Source: JAGQZY01 sp964588335 (GTDB taxonomy: Bacteria; Bdellovibrionota; Bdellovibrionia; Bdellovibrionales; JAGQZY01). Taken from it: a DNA stretch of 64,000 nucleotides. Positions 33,959-43,025 of the stretch are shown in pieces. Below the pieces are notes generated by a model, which was not told the origin of the DNA, searched no databases, and saw nothing but the letters and a program-made list of their open reading frames with translations. Numbering within the stretch: position 1 is the first letter of the stretch; each line of letters opens with the position of its first letter. Position numbers and translations under genes: made by a program. Location of the stretch: the NCBI GenBank assembly GCA_964588335.1, contig CAZPOV010000006.1, positions 100,389 through 164,388 of the forward strand, given 5' to 3'.

Positions 33959-35191
33959 TTAATTCCAATAAACACTGCGGCCATTCACATAGGTCTTCCA
34001 AACCGACACCGGCTGCATATCGTAAAAGAAATCCTGCCAACTCCAATCACTGATGAAAAAATCTGCGGCAAAGCCTTTTTGTAACGAGCCCACTTCATTT
34101 TCAACGCCCAACGCTTTTGCACCCCCAAAAGTAAAGGCGGCAAACACTTCCGGCAAACTCATTTTCATTTGCAAGCGAGCCAGCAACCCAACAAAAGCTA
34201 AACTTTGGGTTGGGCTGCTGCCGGGATTAAAATCGCTCGCTAATGCGACGCAAGCTCCAAGATCAATCAGCTGTCGAGCGTCGGGGTACTTGCATTGCAA
34301 ATAGAAGTCAGCCGCCGGCAACAACACGGCGACAGTGTCGGATTGCGCCAACTGGATTTTGTCTTTTTTATTGAGGCAGATCACGTGGTCGGCACTTTTA
34401 GCTTTCAACTCTAAAGCCAAAGCGGTGGCTCGGGTGCGATTCAATTGGTCGGCATGAATCGTTAGATCGAATCCCTGATCTTTGGCCCACAACAAATAGT
34501 TTTTCGCAGCCTTGGGAGAGAAATAGCCTTTCTCGACAAAGATATCGACCCGACGAGCAAGATCGTTCTCCTTTATCTTGGTTAAAGTTTTTTTCAAGCT
34601 TTCTAAATAAGGGCCCTCACCGTCACTGGATTCAGGCAGGGCATGGGCCCCCAGATAGGTGGTGTGTATTTTGGCATTTTTTAACTGCTTCGCCGCCGTT
34701 AACATCTTTAATTCTGTTTTTTCATTCAAACCGTAACCACTTTTAACTTCAATGCTGGTGATTCCTTGAGCCAAATGCGTTTTGACTCGCATCTGCCCCA
34801 ACTCAACAAGCTGTTCGAGAGGGGCCTTGCGGGTGGCCTTCACCGTCGACAATATACCCCCGCCTTTGTCAGCGATTTGCTGGTAGGTGGCACCTTGATT
34901 GCGCATTTCAAATTCATTCTTCCGATCGCCGCCAAAAACTAAATGAGTGTGGCAGTCGACAAAACCAGGAAAAACATTGCGTCCCTGACAGTCAAAAGCC
35001 TTTTTTCGCATCCACTGACTGGGCAAACGGCTTTGCGCTCCCACCCATTGAATTTTTCCATTCTCCACGACCAAGGCCGCGTTTTTAATGAGGCCCAAAT
35101 CTTTCGCCTCCGTGTTGCGCCCCGCCTTTTTGTGGACCCCTCGCATAGAAAGCAATTCACCGATATTTTTGAAAACAAGTGTTTTAGACAT
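33959..35191 (-). CDS. hutI: Imidazolonepropionase
   Basis: A 410-residue metal-dependent amidohydrolase that opens imidazolone-5-propionate to N-formimino-L-glutamate in histidine breakdown. DCHTHLVFGGDRKNEF carries the metal-binding His pair, GATYQQIADKGGGI is a HutI signature, and the HADQL and ASDFNPGSSPT motifs supply the other ligands. Length is normal. No hutU, hutH or hutG gene flanks it, so the histidine pathway would be scattered or partial. The start is ATG with no strong ribosome site. Confidence 0.96.
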   Translation of the reverse strand: MSKTLVFKNIGELLSMRGVHKKAGRNTEAKDLGLIKNAALVVENGKIQWVGAQSRLPSQWMRKKAFDCQGRNVFPGFVDCHTHLVFGGDRKNEFEMRNQGATYQQIADKGGGILSTVKATRKAPLEQLVELGQMRVKTHLAQGITSIEVKSGYGLNEKTELKMLTAAKQLKNAKIHTTYLGAHALPESSDGEGPYLESLKKTLTKIKENDLARRVDIFVEKGYFSPKAAKNYLLWAKDQGFDLTIHADQLNRTRATALALELKAKSADHVICLNKKDKIQLAQSDTVAVLLPAADFYLQCKYPDARQLIDLGACVALASDFNPGSSPTQSLAFVGLLARLQMKMSLPEVFAAFTFGGAKALGVENEVGSLQKGFAADFFISDWSWQDFFYDMQPVSVWKTYVNGRSVYWN

Positions 35192-35324
35192 TGGTCAAAT
35201 GTCTATGACTATCGGCCTTTTGTTAATGACCCGTGCATTGCGTCTTTTTCATTTGAACCCCTCTTAGGAATCGCGTACAAAAGAAGCTCAGAGGCCTTGG
35301 TCTCTTCGATCCTGGGGGGGATTC

Positions 35325-36491
35325 GTGAACAAACTGTTAAACTTTCTAGGTTGCCTTGTACTGGCACCCGTTTTGTTTATGGGCTGCAGTCCCTCTGAAA
35401 CGGAAGAGCCTCAACAGAAGCGATTTGGCCGGCTCTCCTACGATATTGGTGACTGTCAGCGAAGCCCTTTTGATGGCGCTGAGTTCTCTGGTCCCATCAG
35501 CCAAGGTCCACGCCAACCCTTAAGGCTTTTCAATAAAGACTTTTATTTAGAGGGACTGGAAGCGACGTTGAATGCCTCCAGCTATTCCATTGCCAACAGT
35601 CTTTTCAACGAAGGTGTTGAAATACTGCAAGTTAAAAGCCTTTCCAATGCCGATCTTTCCTGCCGTTACTTTGATTTCCTGCCAGAGGCCCGTGGTGTCG
35701 CTCAAAGCCAGTGGGATTCGGTGGCTTCGCCCAACGGTGGCGCTTCGGCCCTGCTTGGATTATTTACCACAATCTACAGTAAAAACAGTCAAACCAAGGA
35801 AACCCGGTTAAAAGATCCCACTATCATGGTCATTGACCAAACCCAAAAATGGACACTGCTCCACGAAATGAGTCATTACCTCTTTGCTAAAGCCCGCAGT
35901 CGTCAGAACGATCTTTCCTTTAATTCAGAATTGGAAAGAATCGTCGAAAACGAAAATCGTCGCATTCAAAAACTAAGGAACCAACTACAAAACAAAGAGA
36001 CGCAAGCCATCGCCGAAGACTTGCTACAAGCCTATGTCGGCTTTTTTCGTACCAATTTTGAATTGGACAAGCGAACCGCTTTGGAGGAATTCGCGGTCGA
36101 AGGTCTTTTGATTGATTACGCCAAACAAGATCGCATCACCGATGTCGATATTAAAAGTGAGGCCCAACAAGCCTACTTGTATATGAAGCGCAATGGAGAA
36201 AGTGTGGCTTTTTCTTATGTCTTGTTTTTAGACCGCTTGCGTGAGTTTCGTGAATTCGTTGAGGGCAAACAATGGACGTCTGTCGAAACCGCAATTAAAA
36301 AGTTAATCTCTGAAATCAAAACTCAAGTTGATTTTATTAACAACGAAATTGAGGCTGCCAGTATTTATCGCGATCAGCAGCCAACGGTTCCCGACTCTTT
36401 CAGAGCATGGGTCCCAGCGCGGGCCCACTACGACCTCGAAAGTTTCAAGCGACGCCATCAAATGATCCGAGACAGTTCAAGAAATTTTTAA
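35325..36491 (+). CDS. Lipoprotein with an HExxH metalloprotease motif
   Basis: A 388-residue protein starting with GTG after a GGGGGG run. The signal peptide ends in LFMGC (Cys21), a lipobox. Residues 180-184 read HEMSH, an HExxH zinc motif inside a hydrophobic helix (TLLHEMSHYLF), and a following EEFAVEG helix (254-260) could supply the third ligand as in gluzincin-type enzymes. The rest is a helical, charged domain with no known family. Envelope zinc protease is plausible; it could also be a structural relative. It overlaps the end of the convergent TPR gene by 15 bases. Confidence 0.7.
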   Translation: MNKLLNFLGCLVLAPVLFMGCSPSETEEPQQKRFGRLSYDIGDCQRSPFDGAEFSGPISQGPRQPLRLFNKDFYLEGLEATLNASSYSIANSLFNEGVEILQVKSLSNADLSCRYFDFLPEARGVAQSQWDSVASPNGGASALLGLFTTIYSKNSQTKETRLKDPTIMVIDQTQKWTLLHEMSHYLFAKARSRQNDLSFNSELERIVENENRRIQKLRNQLQNKETQAIAEDLLQAYVGFFRTNFELDKRTALEEFAVEGLLIDYAKQDRITDVDIKSEAQQAYLYMKRNGESVAFSYVLFLDRLREFREFVEGKQWTSVETAIKKLISEIKTQVDFINNEIEAASIYRDQQPTVPDSFRAWVPARAHYDLESFKRRHQMIRDSSRNF

Positions 36492-37931
36492 TGAGTAAAA
36501 GCTTTCACTTTCCGAACTCGGCTCAAGCACTCCTTGCTCTTGCATGCTTTTAAAGGCTCGATACCACTGGTGTGTACTAAGAGGAATAACCTGTCGGGCC
36601 TCTTTAACCCGAAAATTCTGATGCAAACCATTAAGGTAAAGAATATGACTCAAGAATTCTTCACGACTGGCAAACAGCATTTTTTTATGCACCCACAACG
36701 ATGAATTTTCGGTGGCGCGCAAGCGGTAGCCTTTACTTGTCGATTGCAAACTCAAGGGCAGATTGTTGTCAACGATACTCTCTTTCAACTGTTCAAGACA
36801 GCGATAGACCTTTTTTGGTCCGGTGGCTGGATCAAACAGCTCATCAGAGAACAATGAATTGAAAATACGAACCACTGAAAAAGGTGAGTATTGATCTGAA
36901 AGAAGCAGCATCATTAAACGATGCACAGCTTTGCCATAAGCCATCGGAATATGATCGAAGGCGAACGGATCAAAAACTCTAGGCACTTCTTGCGTTTGGC
37001 GACCATGGGTCTGTAGAAAGCTGTTTTGAAAAATCTCTGCGCCGACTTCGGCCACCATGATTTTACGAAACCCGGGGAAAGGTGTTCCGAAGTAAATCGA
37101 ACGCATTAATTCTTGATCTTTAAATATCTTAGCCAACTGCCAATCAAAATCTCTCAACACTTCCCAAAATCCTGCGTTGCGCACCGATTGCTTGAAGCGC
37201 ACCACCTCAGGGGCGTCCGCCTTCAAACGACCTTGCATGAAATAGGCGATTAAAAGCCATTTTTCGATAAAGAGGCTGGTGTGGTGCTGTTGCTGTTTGG
37301 TTTTCCGTTGAGCCTCTTCAAGAACCTGAATGGCTTGCTCGGCCTGACCGGTTTTAATAAGAATCTGGCCTCGAGTTTCCTGACAGTTAAGAAGCAAATG
37401 GGGACTGTGAACAGCACATTCATCTTCGAACTGATTTAAAAATCGCAAAGCCCGATCAAACTCTTGGTTCTCGATGTAACAGGCCAACAGATTCACTTTT
37501 CCTACCAACTGATCTTTTAAATTTAAATTGTCATGCTTTAAATAGTACTCCAACTCAACCTGGGCGGCCGGATAGTCCCACAGATGGACATAGCAAAAAG
37601 CTTTGTTTAAATGTTTTTTAGCGGACTCAGGCGTTCGATCAAGTAAAATTAACGCCTGGTTAATTAAACCCAGACGTCGCAAGGAACTGGCGTATTCAAT
37701 CAGATCATCGGGATCCGGAGTTCCCACGCCGAAGACATTGGTCTGTAAAATTCTTAACGCCAGCTTCCACATTCCTGAACGTCGTGCCAGACTGGCGAAT
37801 TTACCGCGAGACTTTTCCGGGAGTGACTTCACCTCCAAGCGCGCCAAAAGGTATTTGGCTTGATCAATCTCATGCGCGTTGATGAGGGCATCGATTTCGT
37901 CAAAAAGGTCTGAAAGCTGTCGGGTTCCCAT
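36477..37931 (-). CDS. TPR protein with winged-helix-like C-terminal half
   Basis: A 484-residue soluble protein without signal peptide. Residues about 10-260 are TPR-like helical repeats. Residues about 330-410 resemble an OmpR/BTAD-type winged helix (GKAVHRLMMLL, a recognition-helix region, then SKGYRLRA as the wing), and about 415-480 could be a second small winged helix. Such architecture suggests a transcription factor sensing through its repeats. The intergenic region it shares with a divergent lipoprotein gene has strong dyad symmetry. The target and signal are unknown. Confidence 0.7.
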   Translation of the reverse strand: MGTRQLSDLFDEIDALINAHEIDQAKYLLARLEVKSLPEKSRGKFASLARRSGMWKLALRILQTNVFGVGTPDPDDLIEYASSLRRLGLINQALILLDRTPESAKKHLNKAFCYVHLWDYPAAQVELEYYLKHDNLNLKDQLVGKVNLLACYIENQEFDRALRFLNQFEDECAVHSPHLLLNCQETRGQILIKTGQAEQAIQVLEEAQRKTKQQQHHTSLFIEKWLLIAYFMQGRLKADAPEVVRFKQSVRNAGFWEVLRDFDWQLAKIFKDQELMRSIYFGTPFPGFRKIMVAEVGAEIFQNSFLQTHGRQTQEVPRVFDPFAFDHIPMAYGKAVHRLMMLLLSDQYSPFSVVRIFNSLFSDELFDPATGPKKVYRCLEQLKESIVDNNLPLSLQSTSKGYRLRATENSSLWVHKKMLFASREEFLSHILYLNGLHQNFRVKEARQVIPLSTHQWYRAFKSMQEQGVLEPSSESESFYSLKIS

Positions 37932-37978
37932 AACCTCTCATCGGAATATGCCCCAGGAACTTCAAGTCTGAGTCGCAT

Positions 37979-38016
37979 GTCTCATATTGAGAACAAGGGA
38001 AGTTCTATATTGAGAC
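37979..38016. promoter_or_regulatory. Inverted repeat between TPR regulator and lipoprotein genes
   Basis: GTCTCATATTGAGAAC (37979-37994) and GTTCTATATTGAGAC (38002-38016) are imperfect inverted copies around AAGGGAA. The left arm contains a perfect 13-base palindrome TCTCA-TAT-TGAGA. The symmetry fits an operator for a dimeric regulator. Confidence 0.5.
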
Positions 38017-38044
38017 TTTATGCAGAATAAGAGACAATAAAGTC
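38014..38044. promoter_or_regulatory. Second inverted repeat, 26-56 bases before lipoprotein start
   Basis: GACTTTAT (38014-38021) and ATAAAGTC (38037-38044) are a perfect 8-base inverted repeat with 15 bases between them, overlapping the first repeat by three bases. Arm centres are about two helical turns apart, as expected for a protein-binding site. Confidence 0.45.
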
Positions 38045-38069
38045 ATACGATTTGAAGGGGGGCTTTCAA

Positions 38070-38582
38070 ATGAAATCGTGGAAAACAGTTGTCAGCACAT
38101 TGATCCTTTTACCTATCATTGTTTGGTGTTTCCAAAACTGTGCCCCCGATCATTTCGCGGCTCATGGCAACGGCACCCCTTACGAGGGCATTTCGGTAGG
38201 AGACCCCAATCCGGATATCCCGAACGAGGGTGGGACGACGCCGCCACAGACAGAACCGAATTCAGAGACTGGTCAAAAACCACCTCCAGAAACCATTGCA
38301 ACCGTCCACTCGACCTGCCGTTTTGACAACAGCTCCTATTTCGAAAGTTTAACATTTGGTGAGTCAACCAGAGGAGATGACCTGGTGTCTTTAAGGTTGC
38401 TCAGTGGCGACCTCGTGACTCATTCTATAAGCCAAGGTCGTCAGCAAGTCGCGGTGAACCAGTCGAGCGACAATGGTTTATTGATTGAAATGATCATTTA
38501 TGGAACCGATAGCTCTTCGGTCAGTTACAGCGTCAACGGTGACGCCAGCCAAACAGAACTGGCCCCTTGCCAAAATCAATAA
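38070..38582 (+). CDS. Exported lipoprotein with atypical FQNC lipid site
   Basis: A 170-residue protein starting at ATG 38070, where AAGGGGGG lies about nine bases upstream. The signal segment ends in WCFQNC, so Cys22 or so would be the lipidated residue after an unusual Phe-Gln-Asn. Residues 30-75 are a Pro/Gly/Asn-rich linker, and the rest a small beta-rich domain with one probable disulphide (CRF and PCQ). No known family. It is divergent from the TPR/winged-helix gene and may be controlled by it. Confidence 0.7.
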   Translation: MKSWKTVVSTLILLPIIVWCFQNCAPDHFAAHGNGTPYEGISVGDPNPDIPNEGGTTPPQTEPNSETGQKPPPETIATVHSTCRFDNSSYFESLTFGESTRGDDLVSLRLLSGDLVTHSISQGRQQVAVNQSSDNGLLIEMIIYGTDSSSVSYSVNGDASQTELAPCQNQ

Positions 38583-38594
38583 TGCCGGTGAGCC

Positions 38595-38681
38595 TTACTG
38601 ATTGGTGAGAGCCAAGTAAGGCAAGAAAAAAAGCAGCCACAATCCCAAAATCAACGCATAGTTAAATACTCTTGTTTTCAT
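38595..38681 (-). CDS. Possible 28-residue hydrophobic peptide
   Basis: A short frame ATG to TAA encodes a basic start (MKTRVF) and one hydrophobic helix with aromatic residues (LWLLFFLPYLA). GAGG lies three bases before the ATG. It could be a small membrane protein or toxin-like peptide, or chance; nothing else explains the roughly 300 bases between the lipoprotein and spoT genes. Confidence 0.3.
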   Translation of the reverse strand: MKTRVFNYALILGLWLLFFLPYLALTNQ

Positions 38682-38876
38682 GTCCTCGATGTAACACAGT
38701 TTCACAGTGCAAACCGAGTGATTTGAAAAAATGGAAATTAATACAGGATCGAATAACAGTTCTAGAAGTTTTTCAATTCGACAATTCTGCCAATACAGAA
38801 AATTAAAAACAGCAGGTCGACCGATGGGGCGCTGCTGTTTTCAAACTTGCACAGATATACACTCTTTGCCGTTCGG

Positions 38877-41102
38877 TTATACCTGGGTCATTCGGGTGAC
38901 ACCAAGAATTCCTTTGATTTTCGAAAGGTTCTGAATCGCCTTGGTCAGCTGTGACGTGTCCTTAACCATCACATCAAACATACAAACCGCCTTGCGGTCT
39001 TTGGTCGTACGAATTTGGGCATTGAAAATATTAATTCCCAAGGACGCAAAAACATCACTCATCAAGCGCAATAGTCCTGGAATATCGTTTGCTACCACTC
39101 GCAAGCGCACCGTTCTTTCGACACCTTCAGGAGCCGATTTAACGGTCCATTCAACATCCACTTCACGATCGTGATCAATGGCAAAAATCTTCTCACAATC
39201 AGCTTTGTGAATGGTGATGCCTCGACCTCTGGAAATAAAGCCTTTGATCGGATCGCCTGGAATTGGACTGCAACATTTGGCAAATCGTACCAGGATATCG
39301 TCCATACCATCCACCGAAATAATGGAGCGTGATTTCTTCTTACGTTGAACCGCGGATTTGTAGGCTTTGGTTAAAAAGCTGTCCTCAGCCTTTTTCTCGT
39401 CGACAGTCTTAGCGTCGGGGTCGACCGCACGCACCACATGTTTTGGTAAAACCTTACCATACCCCACCCGCACATACAGATCTTCCAAGTCGTTGGCTCC
39501 CGACTTACGAAGTTCATCATTTTGCATAACGATGTCATCGCTAAGCATTTTCTGCAGACTCATTCCATATTTTCGAAACTCTTTCTCTAAAAGATCGGCA
39601 CCGATCTCACGAGCGCGTTTGCGCTCTTCTTCTTGAACAAAGGCACGAATCCGCGACTTGGCTTTCGACGTCACACAGAACTTCAGCCAATCTTTTGAAG
39701 GTGTCTTATTTTTCGATGTTAAAACCTCAACCGTATCTCCACTTTTCATTTTGGTGCGTAAAGGCACCATTTTACCGTTGATCCGCGCCGCCACACAGGC
39801 GTTACCAACATCGGTATGAATCGAATAAGCAAAGTCAATGGGAGTGGCTCCTTCACGGAACTCGCGCACCTCTCCCTTAGGAGTGAACACGTATATATGG
39901 GAGTCAAAAAGGTCGGTTTTCACATTTTCCAAAAACTCACCCGAGCTCCCCGACTGCTGGTGCAAGCTAACCAATTCTTGCAACCAACCCATTTGCTCTT
40001 CCATCTTCACATCGACTTTACCAGAGCCTTTATACTTCCAGTGCGCGGCAATTCCCCGCTCAGCCACCAAGTGCATTTCATGGGTGCGAATCTGAATCTC
40101 AATTCTTTCAGCTCCAGGTCCGATCACCGTGGTGTGAAGACTGCGATAGTTGTTGGCTTTTGGTATGGCGATATAATCTTTAAAGCGTCCTGGCACCGGC
40201 TTGAATAAGGTGTGAATGTGTCCCAGAACTTCGTAACACTGAGGGATCGAATCCACCAGAATCCGAAACGCCAGAATGTCGTACACCTGCTCGTATTCTA
40301 AATTCGACGCCGACATCTTTTTAAAAATCGAGTAAAGGTGTTTGGGGCGCCCTTGAATGTCGAGCGGTCCATTGAAGCGATCGGTCAGTTCGGTAATAAG
40401 AACCTTCTTCACCTCTTCGATATACTTTTCCCGTTCCTTTTTCTTTTTCGCTACTTTCTGAACCAAATCATAGAAACGATCAGGCTGAGTGTAGCGAAAA
40501 CTTAAATCTTCCAATTCTGTCTTGATCGAACTGATTCCCAGGCGACTGGCCAACGGCGCATAGATATCTAGAGTCTCTTGCCCGATGCGGATTTGCTTTT
40601 CATACTTCATGTGATTCAAAGTCCGCATATTGTGTAAACGGTCAGCCAACTTTACCAAAACAACCCGCACATCTTTTCCCATGGCGACGATCATTTTTCG
40701 TACGTTTTCACTTTGCTTTTCGTGGATATTTTTAAAACTCAATTGGGTGATCTTGGTCACACCATCAACCAGCTCGGATACGATGGGCCCAAAGTGGGTC
40801 TCGATATCCTCAAGAGTCACCTCGGTGTCTTCCACGGTATCATGCAAAAGCCCGGTCATGATGGTGGGCAGATCCAATTTTAAATCGGCTAAAATTTCAG
40901 CCACCCCGACCGGATGAGAAATATAGGGCTCTCCGCTTCGACGAAACTGACCCTCATGGGCATTTTTAGAAAATATATAGGCTTTTTGAACGAGATCGAT
41001 ATCTGCGTTGGGATAGTAAGAAATAATTTTTTCACACAAAGGCTTCACTTCCAAACATTCGGTTGGGAAGTTTTCCAAAGTGCTGTTCGCCTCTTCGGAC
41101 AT
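38877..41102 (-). CDS. spoT: Bifunctional (p)ppGpp synthetase/hydrolase (RelA/SpoT family)
   Basis: A 741-residue stringent-response enzyme. I prefer ATG 41102, preceded by GGAG, over 41132. The HD hydrolase domain (about 40-200) keeps LLHDTVEDT, so hydrolysis should be active; the synthetase domain (about 240-370) has RFKDYIAIPKANNYRSLHT. TGS (about 400-460, PKGEVREFREGATPIDFAYS-type) and a C-terminal ACT domain (about 665-738) follow. It lies in the yicC-gmk-rpoZ-spoT order familiar from enterobacteria. Gap to rpoZ is 115 bases. Confidence 0.95.
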   Translation of the reverse strand: MSEEANSTLENFPTECLEVKPLCEKIISYYPNADIDLVQKAYIFSKNAHEGQFRRSGEPYISHPVGVAEILADLKLDLPTIMTGLLHDTVEDTEVTLEDIETHFGPIVSELVDGVTKITQLSFKNIHEKQSENVRKMIVAMGKDVRVVLVKLADRLHNMRTLNHMKYEKQIRIGQETLDIYAPLASRLGISSIKTELEDLSFRYTQPDRFYDLVQKVAKKKKEREKYIEEVKKVLITELTDRFNGPLDIQGRPKHLYSIFKKMSASNLEYEQVYDILAFRILVDSIPQCYEVLGHIHTLFKPVPGRFKDYIAIPKANNYRSLHTTVIGPGAERIEIQIRTHEMHLVAERGIAAHWKYKGSGKVDVKMEEQMGWLQELVSLHQQSGSSGEFLENVKTDLFDSHIYVFTPKGEVREFREGATPIDFAYSIHTDVGNACVAARINGKMVPLRTKMKSGDTVEVLTSKNKTPSKDWLKFCVTSKAKSRIRAFVQEEERKRAREIGADLLEKEFRKYGMSLQKMLSDDIVMQNDELRKSGANDLEDLYVRVGYGKVLPKHVVRAVDPDAKTVDEKKAEDSFLTKAYKSAVQRKKKSRSIISVDGMDDILVRFAKCCSPIPGDPIKGFISRGRGITIHKADCEKIFAIDHDREVDVEWTVKSAPEGVERTVRLRVVANDIPGLLRLMSDVFASLGINIFNAQIRTTKDRKAVCMFDVMVKDTSQLTKAIQNLSKIKGILGVTRMTQV

Positions 41103-41217
41103 ATTTCTTTGTCTCCATTCCCCAACTAACATTCAAGTTCGAATGTTAGTTAGCGATTATACAAAGGGCCTGTCCCTTCAAAAACTCATCGGCTCGCACC
41201 GACGAGAACTTAAGGTC

Positions 41218-41460
41218 TTAATGGAGCTGCTTATCGCGGCTCAAATCTTCTTCGACCGCTTTTGTATCCTCTTCGTTTTCGAAGGCCACATAACCGCCAG
41301 CCACTTCTCGTAAAGAGGTTACGATAAATTTATTTTTAACTTTTGGGATCACGGGCTGTGAACCTTTTAACAATTGCTTGGCACGCTTTGAAACCAAATG
41401 CACAAGGGCAAATCGGTTATCTACTTTTTCCAGGCAATCTTCCACTGTGACTCGAGCCAT
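41218..41460 (-). CDS. rpoZ: RNA polymerase omega subunit
   Basis: An 80-residue omega subunit that helps assemble the beta' subunit. MARVTVEDCLEKVDNRFALV and KRAKQLLKG are the signature N-terminal stretch. It sits between gmk (24-base gap) and spoT. Omega is part of a ppGpp site on polymerase in proteobacteria, which fits the neighbour. Confidence 0.95.
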   Translation of the reverse strand: MARVTVEDCLEKVDNRFALVHLVSKRAKQLLKGSQPVIPKVKNKFIVTSLREVAGGYVAFENEEDTKAVEEDLSRDKQLH

Positions 41461-41484
41461 AACTCACCTCTCTCGACCGATAAA

Positions 41485-42051
41485 CTATTCAAATGACAGT
41501 AATTCTTCAAGAATTTTCTTGAAACGCTGGTACGATTTCTCAAAATCATCATTTACGACTTGGTAATCGAACTTGTGCGCCAGCTCTATCTCCTTCTCAG
41601 CGTTTTTGAGACGTAGATCCAGGTTCTCCGGCACTTTCTTGTCGCGAGCGAGAATGCGATTTTTCAGCTCCTCGATCGACGGTGGCAAGATGAAAATGCT
41701 AATTGCGTCGGGGTATATTTTTATAAACTTTTCAACACCTTGGACGTCGATGTCCATAATGGCGACCCGGTTTTCCGCCCACGCCTTCTGCAGGCTTTCG
41801 TGCGACGTGCCATAAAGGCGATCGTGGACCGGCGACCACTCGGCAAAAAAGCCTTGCTCAATCTTGGCCTCGAAGTCGGATTTTTCGATGAAATGGTAGT
41901 CTTCTCCGTGAACCTCACCCTGGCGCTGACTACGGGTGGTGTAGGTCACAATATCTTTGAGAACAGGAAAGTCCTGTAGGGCCCTTCCCATAAAGCTGTT
42001 TTTTCCGGCGCCGCTGGGGGCGGCTATAAGAATCATTCTGACCTGACTCAT
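41485..42051 (-). CDS. gmk: Guanylate kinase
   Basis: A 188-residue kinase converting GMP to GDP. The P-loop APSGAGKNSF is followed by TTRSQRQGEVHGEDY (GMP-binding). The residue after the P-loop Lys is Asn instead of the usual Ser or Thr. GVEKFIKIYPDAISIFILPP is typical. It overlaps yicC by four bases. Activity is probably retained, but this substitution is uncommon. Confidence 0.95.
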   Translation of the reverse strand: MSQVRMILIAAPSGAGKNSFMGRALQDFPVLKDIVTYTTRSQRQGEVHGEDYHFIEKSDFEAKIEQGFFAEWSPVHDRLYGTSHESLQKAWAENRVAIMDIDVQGVEKFIKIYPDAISIFILPPSIEELKNRILARDKKVPENLDLRLKNAEKEIELAHKFDYQVVNDDFEKSYQRFKKILEELLSFE

Positions 42052-42920
42052 TCGACGTTTTGAACCTGCTCCCTATATTTTTCGATCAAACCCTTGGCCT
42101 CCACCACTTCCTGGGTCAATTCGGAACTGGTGCTCTTTGAGCCGATGGTGTTCACTTCACGCAACAGCTCCTGCGCGTAAAAATCCATCTTTTTACCGAT
42201 GGCACCGGTTGTCTGAACCAACTTGCCGATGGCTTTGATGTGGGCTTCTAAGCGCTGGATCTCTTCACTGATATCACTTTTATCAACCTGAATCACGATC
42301 TCCTGAGCCACTCTTTGCTCATCAATCTCGCCAGGCAGCTCGTAGCCCTCAAGTTTTTTCTGGTATCGTTTTTGTAAATCTTTTTTGGTTTGCTCACGCA
42401 GTTTTTTGATCTTTGAAACCTGTTGCCCTAAATTTTTCAAATGACCTTGGATGTCTTTCTTTAACCCCTTGCCTTCGACGGAGCGAACTTTATCACAGGC
42501 TATCAGAGCCTTATCTAAGGTGGCGTTGAGAATATTTTTTTCCGAAGATCCAATGTTGCCAGCTTCATCGACGCTGACCAAATCAGGAATTGATAAAAGG
42601 ACTTGTGCATCCTGGGGCGGTTTTAAACCAAGGTCTTTGGCCATGGCGCTAAAGCCATTGAGCCATTTTTTCGCCAATTTCTTGTTGAACAGAACCGTTT
42701 CCGAACCTTTTAAAACTTTGCGGTTGAAATAAATGTCAATGGTTCCACGCTGCATCTGCTGACTGACTTTTTTACGAATCTCTGTTTCCAATCCTTTGTA
42801 GATTGTCGGTCCATGGAATTTGACCTCGAAAAAACGGCCATTGACAGCGCGAACGGTCACATCGAGATGATAATCATTTGAATGGGATGAGGCTTTCCCA
42901 AAACCGGTCATACTTTTCAT
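42048..42920 (-). CDS. yicC: YicC-family endoribonuclease
   Basis: A 290-residue protein of the YicC/YloC family. MKSMTGFGKA and the C-terminal DFYAQELLREVNTIGSKS block are the family hallmarks. E. coli YicC takes part in mRNA/sRNA decay. It starts the yicC-gmk-rpoZ-spoT group. A DUF1732-type coiled coil lies at about 150-230. Confidence 0.95.
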   Translation of the reverse strand: MKSMTGFGKASSHSNDYHLDVTVRAVNGRFFEVKFHGPTIYKGLETEIRKKVSQQMQRGTIDIYFNRKVLKGSETVLFNKKLAKKWLNGFSAMAKDLGLKPPQDAQVLLSIPDLVSVDEAGNIGSSEKNILNATLDKALIACDKVRSVEGKGLKKDIQGHLKNLGQQVSKIKKLREQTKKDLQKRYQKKLEGYELPGEIDEQRVAQEIVIQVDKSDISEEIQRLEAHIKAIGKLVQTTGAIGKKMDFYAQELLREVNTIGSKSTSSELTQEVVEAKGLIEKYREQVQNVE

Positions 42921-43025
42921 TGTTTGCGGTCCATTGTCACTGGCTTGCTACAACAAGCGATCATTTTTAGAGTTCATGCTATCATATGTCGGTCTTCAAA
43001 TCAGTCAATAAATTCAAGGGTCTTG

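Noticed and set aside
38731..38934. 67-codon plus-strand frame running into the spoT 3' end
   Set aside because: Overlaps a certain gene on the other strand and has no ribosome site.
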